NCBI GenBank assembly: GCA_002104905.1
Contig: MCFE01000814.1
Location: 1-33,755, forward strand
Source: Basidiobolus meristosporus CBS 931.73
Lineage: Eukaryota > Basidiobolomycota > Basidiobolomycetes > Basidiobolales > Basidiobolaceae
Length of the DNA: 33,755 bases
Reading direction: 5' to 3'
The notes below the pieces were generated by a model. The model was not told the origin of the DNA and did not search any database. It saw nothing but the letters and a program-made list of their open reading frames with translations. The translations under genes were made by a program, and so were the position numbers. Of the stretch, positions 30,509 to 33,755 are shown piece by piece (within the stretch, counting starts at the first letter, position 1; every line of letters begins with the position of its first letter).

Positions 30509-30518
30509 TGTAAATAAA
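30509..30518 (+). terminator. Poly(A) signal overlapping a Pumilio-type site
   Basis: TGTAAATAAA lies 30 nt after the chitin synthase-like stop. It contains both the UGUANAUA Pumilio consensus (30509-30516) and AATAAA (30513-30518). Confidence 0.5.
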
Positions 30519-30575
30519 CCCATCAATCCTACATCAAACCAAACGAAAGGAGTAAACATGAATCTGGTTATTCGG

Positions 30576-30740
30576 GAATGCTACACGATCACGAGAATGC
30601 TACACGAATACGAATAAGCGATGCTGTGCAACCTTCGAGAAAGTTACCGAGATTTGGCTCCCCTGATTCTATCCAGAGAAATCCCTTAATTTAACGAAAA
30701 CCTGATTCTATCCAGAAAAAGCCCTTAATTAAATGGAAAA
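30576..30740. repeat. Short tandem repeats in the intergenic region
   Basis: GAATGCTACACGA occurs at 30576 and again at 30595. A 39-40 bp unit starting CCTGATTCTATCCAGA is tandemly duplicated at 30662-30700 and 30701-30740 with a few differences, just before the aminopeptidase start. The rest of 30480-30776 shows nothing else. Confidence 0.85.
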
Positions 30741-30776
30741 ACATCCACCTTGCCAATCATTCCTCCTCTTTTTACA

Positions 30777-32163
30777 ATGTCGAAGAGTTCTCTCGCCTAT
30801 GCCCAAGACTTTCTGGACTTTGTGAACAACAGTCCAAGTCCTTTCCATGCGGTCGAGGAGAGCAAGAAGAAGCTAGAAGGAGCGGGCTTCGTGGAGATCA
30901 AGGAAAAAGAAAGCTGGGCTGGACTGATCAAACAAAACGGAAAATACTTTTTCACCCGTAACAAGTCCTCCATCATCGCTTTCGCCGTGGGTGGCAAGTT
31001 TGTGCAAGGCAACGGGGTCTCCATTGTGGGACGCGCACACTGACAGTCCCTGCCTGAAGATGAAGCCCATTTCGAAGAAGGAGAAGGAGGGTTACCTTCA
31101 GGTGGGCGTTCAAACTTACGGTGGTGGCTTATGGCACACCTGGTTTGACAGAGATCTGAGTGTTGCTGGAAGAGTGATGGTGGCGAATGAAGACGGCAGC
31201 TACCAAAGCAGACTGGTACGAATTGCAAGACCCATTCTTCGCGTACCTAACCTAGCCATTCACTTGGACCGTGGCTCAGGTGAGAACTTCACCCTGAACA
31301 AGGAGACCCATCTCACCCCCGTCCTTGCCACCGCAGCCAAGGCCTTGAACTCCAAAGCCGTAGAAAGCCAAGGATCGGACGAGATGTCCAAGCATCATTC
31401 GGTCTTGATCGAGTTGTTGGCCAAGGAACTGGGGGTCTCCGGAGAGAAGATTCAGGACTTTGAATTATGCCTCTACGATACCCAGCCATCCGCCATTGGT
31501 GGTGCCATGGACGAATTCATCTTTTCGCCACGCCTTGACAACTTGTTGATGTCACACTGCTCCATCGATGCCCTGATCAATTCTCTAGAGTCTTTGAGCG
31601 AGGATGCCAACATTCGTATGGTGACACTCTTCGATCATGAGGAGATCGGATCCCAATCGGCCTACGGAGCGAACTCGCATCTGCTAGAGGCCACTCTGCG
31701 CAGACTACAGTCCGGAGAGAACACCACCGGATTCGAGGAATCGATCCACAAAAGCTTCATGATCAGTGCGGACATGGCCCATGCCGTCCATCCCAACTAT
31801 CCCGAGAAACATGAGGAGAACCACCGCCCCGCGATGCACAAGGGACTTGTCATCAAGGTGAACGCTAACCAGAGATACGCAACCACATCGGCCACTTCGC
31901 TGGCTATCAAGGCTTTGGCCAAATCCCACCACATCCCACTTCAGGAATTCGTGGTCCGAAATGACATGGGATGCGGCTCCACCATTGGCCCTATCTTGAG
32001 TGCCAAGTTGGGCATGCGTACGATTGATGTCGGGGCGCCGCAATTGAGCATGCACAGTATTCGTGAGATGTGCGGTACTGAGGATGTCAAGCAGTCCATC
32101 CAATTGTTCACTGCCTTCTTCGAAGAGTACCAGCAACTGGATTCCAAGATCATGGTCGATTAA
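30777..32163 (+). CDS. DNPEP: Aspartyl aminopeptidase, M18 family (one frame break)
   Basis: It removes N-terminal Asp/Glu from peptides; a dinuclear zinc enzyme of cytosol or vacuole (yeast Ape4, human DNPEP). A single exon of about 461 residues (human 475) if one extra base near 31032-31035 is discounted. The ATG at 30777 starts [20 protein letters not shown], aligned with the family N-terminus; the upstream in-frame codon at 30750 is TTG. The family motifs are present: AHTDSP with zinc ligand His (about residue 87), LFDHEEIGS with the catalytic Glu and zinc ligand (about 288-289), [12 protein letters not shown], and [12 protein letters not shown] with the last zinc ligand His (about 426). 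As sequenced, GGACGCGCACACTGA puts a stop in the first frame after VGRAH, and the AHTDSP frame is shifted by one base. This slip in a CGCGC run is more likely an indel error than decay, since all other motifs are intact. Confidence 0.94.
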
Positions 32164-32276
32164 GTGCGGTGAAGCACGATTCGCCCATCAATAAAAATCT
32201 AGATTTTCCTTTGCTTTTCCTTTGCTGCAACTAAACGATGAATTATTCATGATTGTGCGAAAAAAGAAAAAAAACC

Positions 32277-32296
32277 AACCCCAACCCTAACCCTAA
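32277..32296 (+). promoter_or_regulatory. Telomere-like box in the LTV1 promoter
   Basis: AACCCCAACCCTAACCCTAA ends 57 nt before the LTV1 ATG. AACCCTAA boxes bound by Tbf1/Myb-type factors mark promoters of ribosome-biogenesis genes in several fungi, which fits LTV1's role. Function is inferred. Confidence 0.6.
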
Positions 32297-32353
32297 TGAG
32301 ATTTTGACTACCCGTGTATTCTGCTGGGTTGCCTTGTGTGTATCAGAAGCGAC

Positions 32354-33755
32354 ATGGGAAAGAAGCAATTTATCGATCGGAAAAACGCTCGCCACTTCGA
32401 GGTGGTCCATCGTTCCCAGCGTGATCCCCTGGCTGGTGATGGTGACTCCTCCAGCAGAGTGTTAAGAGAAGTGGTGCCCTTGAACGTAGCAAAGGTTAGA
32501 TACGGAAACCGGACCGTATGCTACAGAGGCCATACTGATCAGGTTGAATTTAGAAAGAGAACAAGGAGGAGAGACGTCTTGAAGCGCAAGAGGGGAACAA
32601 GGAAGATCTCGAAGAGTAAATACCAACAAATAACGCTCAACGCTCCAGGGCGAAGTCATATTGGCCAAACCTCTAAACCCACTTTCCTCTGTCTAGACGC
32701 ATCGGACAGGCTGCCTTGTACGGAATCTACTATGATGATTCCAAGTACGACTACACCCAGCATTTACGTCCCATCGGCGAGAACCCTGATGCTGTTTTCG
32801 TAGCCGCACCCAAAAAGCAGGAGAAGACCAGACATACGGGGATTCAGTTCGTCGACGATGACGTGGTAAGTCCCTGGATTTCCTCTTTGCTTCCGACCTC
32901 GCCGGCTCACACTTCTCAGGCTTCCGTCTCCTCTAGAAGAGAGAGAAAGGTTACCTTCGACCTCCCACAGGACGCCTTGCCCTCCGAGTATGAGCTCTCC
33001 ACCGGTGTGATGAATCAGTCCGCCCTACCCGAAGATCTTCAAGGGTTACAACCCGACATGGACCCCGAATTGAGAGCAGTACTGGAGGCTTTGGACGACG
33101 AGGATGGCATCGATGATGGAGATTTGGATGAGGACTTTATCCAATCCTTGGACGCGGAAGGGGGTGAGGAGTATGGCGATGATTACGCCTGATTATGATG
33201 ATGAGGAGTATGAGGAGGATACCACCGGATGGGCCAATATCAGAAGGTAACCTTTACATGTACCACTTGACCTAACCGGCCCCAACTCACCGCTCACCCT
33301 GCCCGTAGATACATGGGAGCCAAGTATGATTCGGATGACGAGTACGAAGAGGACACCCGAACCAACTTCACCATGTCCTCCTCCGTGATGTTCCGTAACG
33401 ACAAGCTCACTTTGTTGGACGAGCAGTTCGACAAGGTCGAGAAGGAGTACGAGGAGAGCGAGACCGAGTCGGAGTCGGATTCGGAAAGACCGGAGCGAGA
33501 GGACCTGGACGATATCCTGGACGAGTTCTTGGACAAGTACGAGCTGGTGGGTAAGAAGATGGTCCCCAAGCTGGAGGGGATTCGGAGGAGAAGTTGGAGG
33601 CCATGAGAAAGGCATTCCTGGAGGTCAGTCTGGAGGAAAAAAAGCAACAGATGAACGCTCCCCCCAAATATGAGAAGGACTCCACCCCCATGCTCATGCC
33701 GGTGGCGTCGAGGGCCGAGAGGGAGAGGGAGATGTGGGATTGCGAGTCTATCCTG
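32354..33755 (+). CDS. LTV1: LTV1, 40S ribosome assembly factor (partial; two frame breaks)
   Basis: A chaperone of the pre-40S head and its export. Exons: 32354-32494, 32554-32615, 32697-32865, 32920-33246 and 33309 to the window end (33755, still open). Introns are 54-81 nt. The N-terminus (MGKKQFIDRKNARHFEVVHRSQRDPLA) is strongly conserved. The ALYGIYYDDSKYDYTQHLRP block, LQGLQPDMDPELRAVLEALDDE, acidic runs and the EEYEEDTTGWANIRR block follow in family order. Two one-base frame breaks occur. GCC-TGA at 33187-33192 has one surplus base before DYDDEEYEED. GAGGGGATT near 33576-33584 lacks one G before DSEEKLEAMRKAFLEVSLE. Both lie in simple or homopolymer sequence. The last readable part ends REREMWDCESIL, near the family C-terminal region. 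Confidence 0.95.

Noticed and set aside
31020-31050. Programmed +1 frameshift at CAC-TGA in the aminopeptidase
   Set aside because: Shifting there would give AHDSP and break the conserved HTD spacing. An extra base earlier in the CGCGC run restores AHTDSP exactly.

Overview
This is a nuclear contig from a fungus. I cannot name the species; an early-diverging (non-Dikarya) lineage is my inference. The evidence is a Chs3-type chitin synthase with a C-terminal DEK_C-like tail, a Cdc24-type Rho GEF with a PB1 domain, LTV1, short GT-AG introns (mostly 44-92 nt), TTAGGG-type telomere-like boxes and a Ty1/copia retrotransposon with LTR debris.

Layout. (1) 1-7254: a near-perfect giant inverted repeat (arms about 3.5 kb, 62-nt spacer). 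Each arm carries six tRNA genes (Arg, Glu, Asp, Ile, Trp, Val) and one U2 snRNA gene. tRNA-Gly is intact only at the outer left end and is cut at the right end; a 5'-truncated tRNA-Pro lies in the spacer. (2) 7255-8613: a tRNA-Tyr-like fragment and an orphan ORF rich in Trp and Tyr. (3) 8995-15490: a decayed Ty1/copia element (9248-13929) surrounded by older LTR pieces and one clean solo LTR with a 5-bp target duplication. (4) 15491-16036: a third segmental copy of the U2 gene. (5) 16368-19499 (minus): a Pumilio-family RNA-binding protein, 7 coding exons. (6) 20191-20523: a small predicted secreted protein. (7) 21029-23658: Cdc24-like GEF, 7 coding exons. (8) 24060-24952: unidentified 3-exon gene. 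(9) 25312-26404 (minus): proteasome subunit alpha (PSMA1/Pre5), 6 coding exons, the first only the ATG. (10) 26911-30479: chitin synthase-like protein. (11) 30777-32163: aspartyl aminopeptidase (M18). (12) 32354 to the end: LTV1, running off the window.

Function. The right half is ordinary housekeeping: Cdc42 activation and polarity (Cdc24), cell wall (chitin synthase), protein turnover (proteasome, aminopeptidase), mRNA control (Pumilio) and 40S ribosome assembly (LTV1, with a telomere-like promoter box). The left half is a duplicated Pol III tRNA plus U2 cluster next to retroelements.

The most notable points are: the fold-back structure of the tRNA/U2 palindrome, whose breakpoints both lie in tRNA genes; the chitin synthase with altered catalytic motifs; the copia primer site that looks like a half-tRNA(iMet) type; and four one-base frame breaks in three conserved genes, which most likely mark indel errors in the assembly. 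All gene structures were worked out by eye from splice motifs and remembered family alignments; no search was run.
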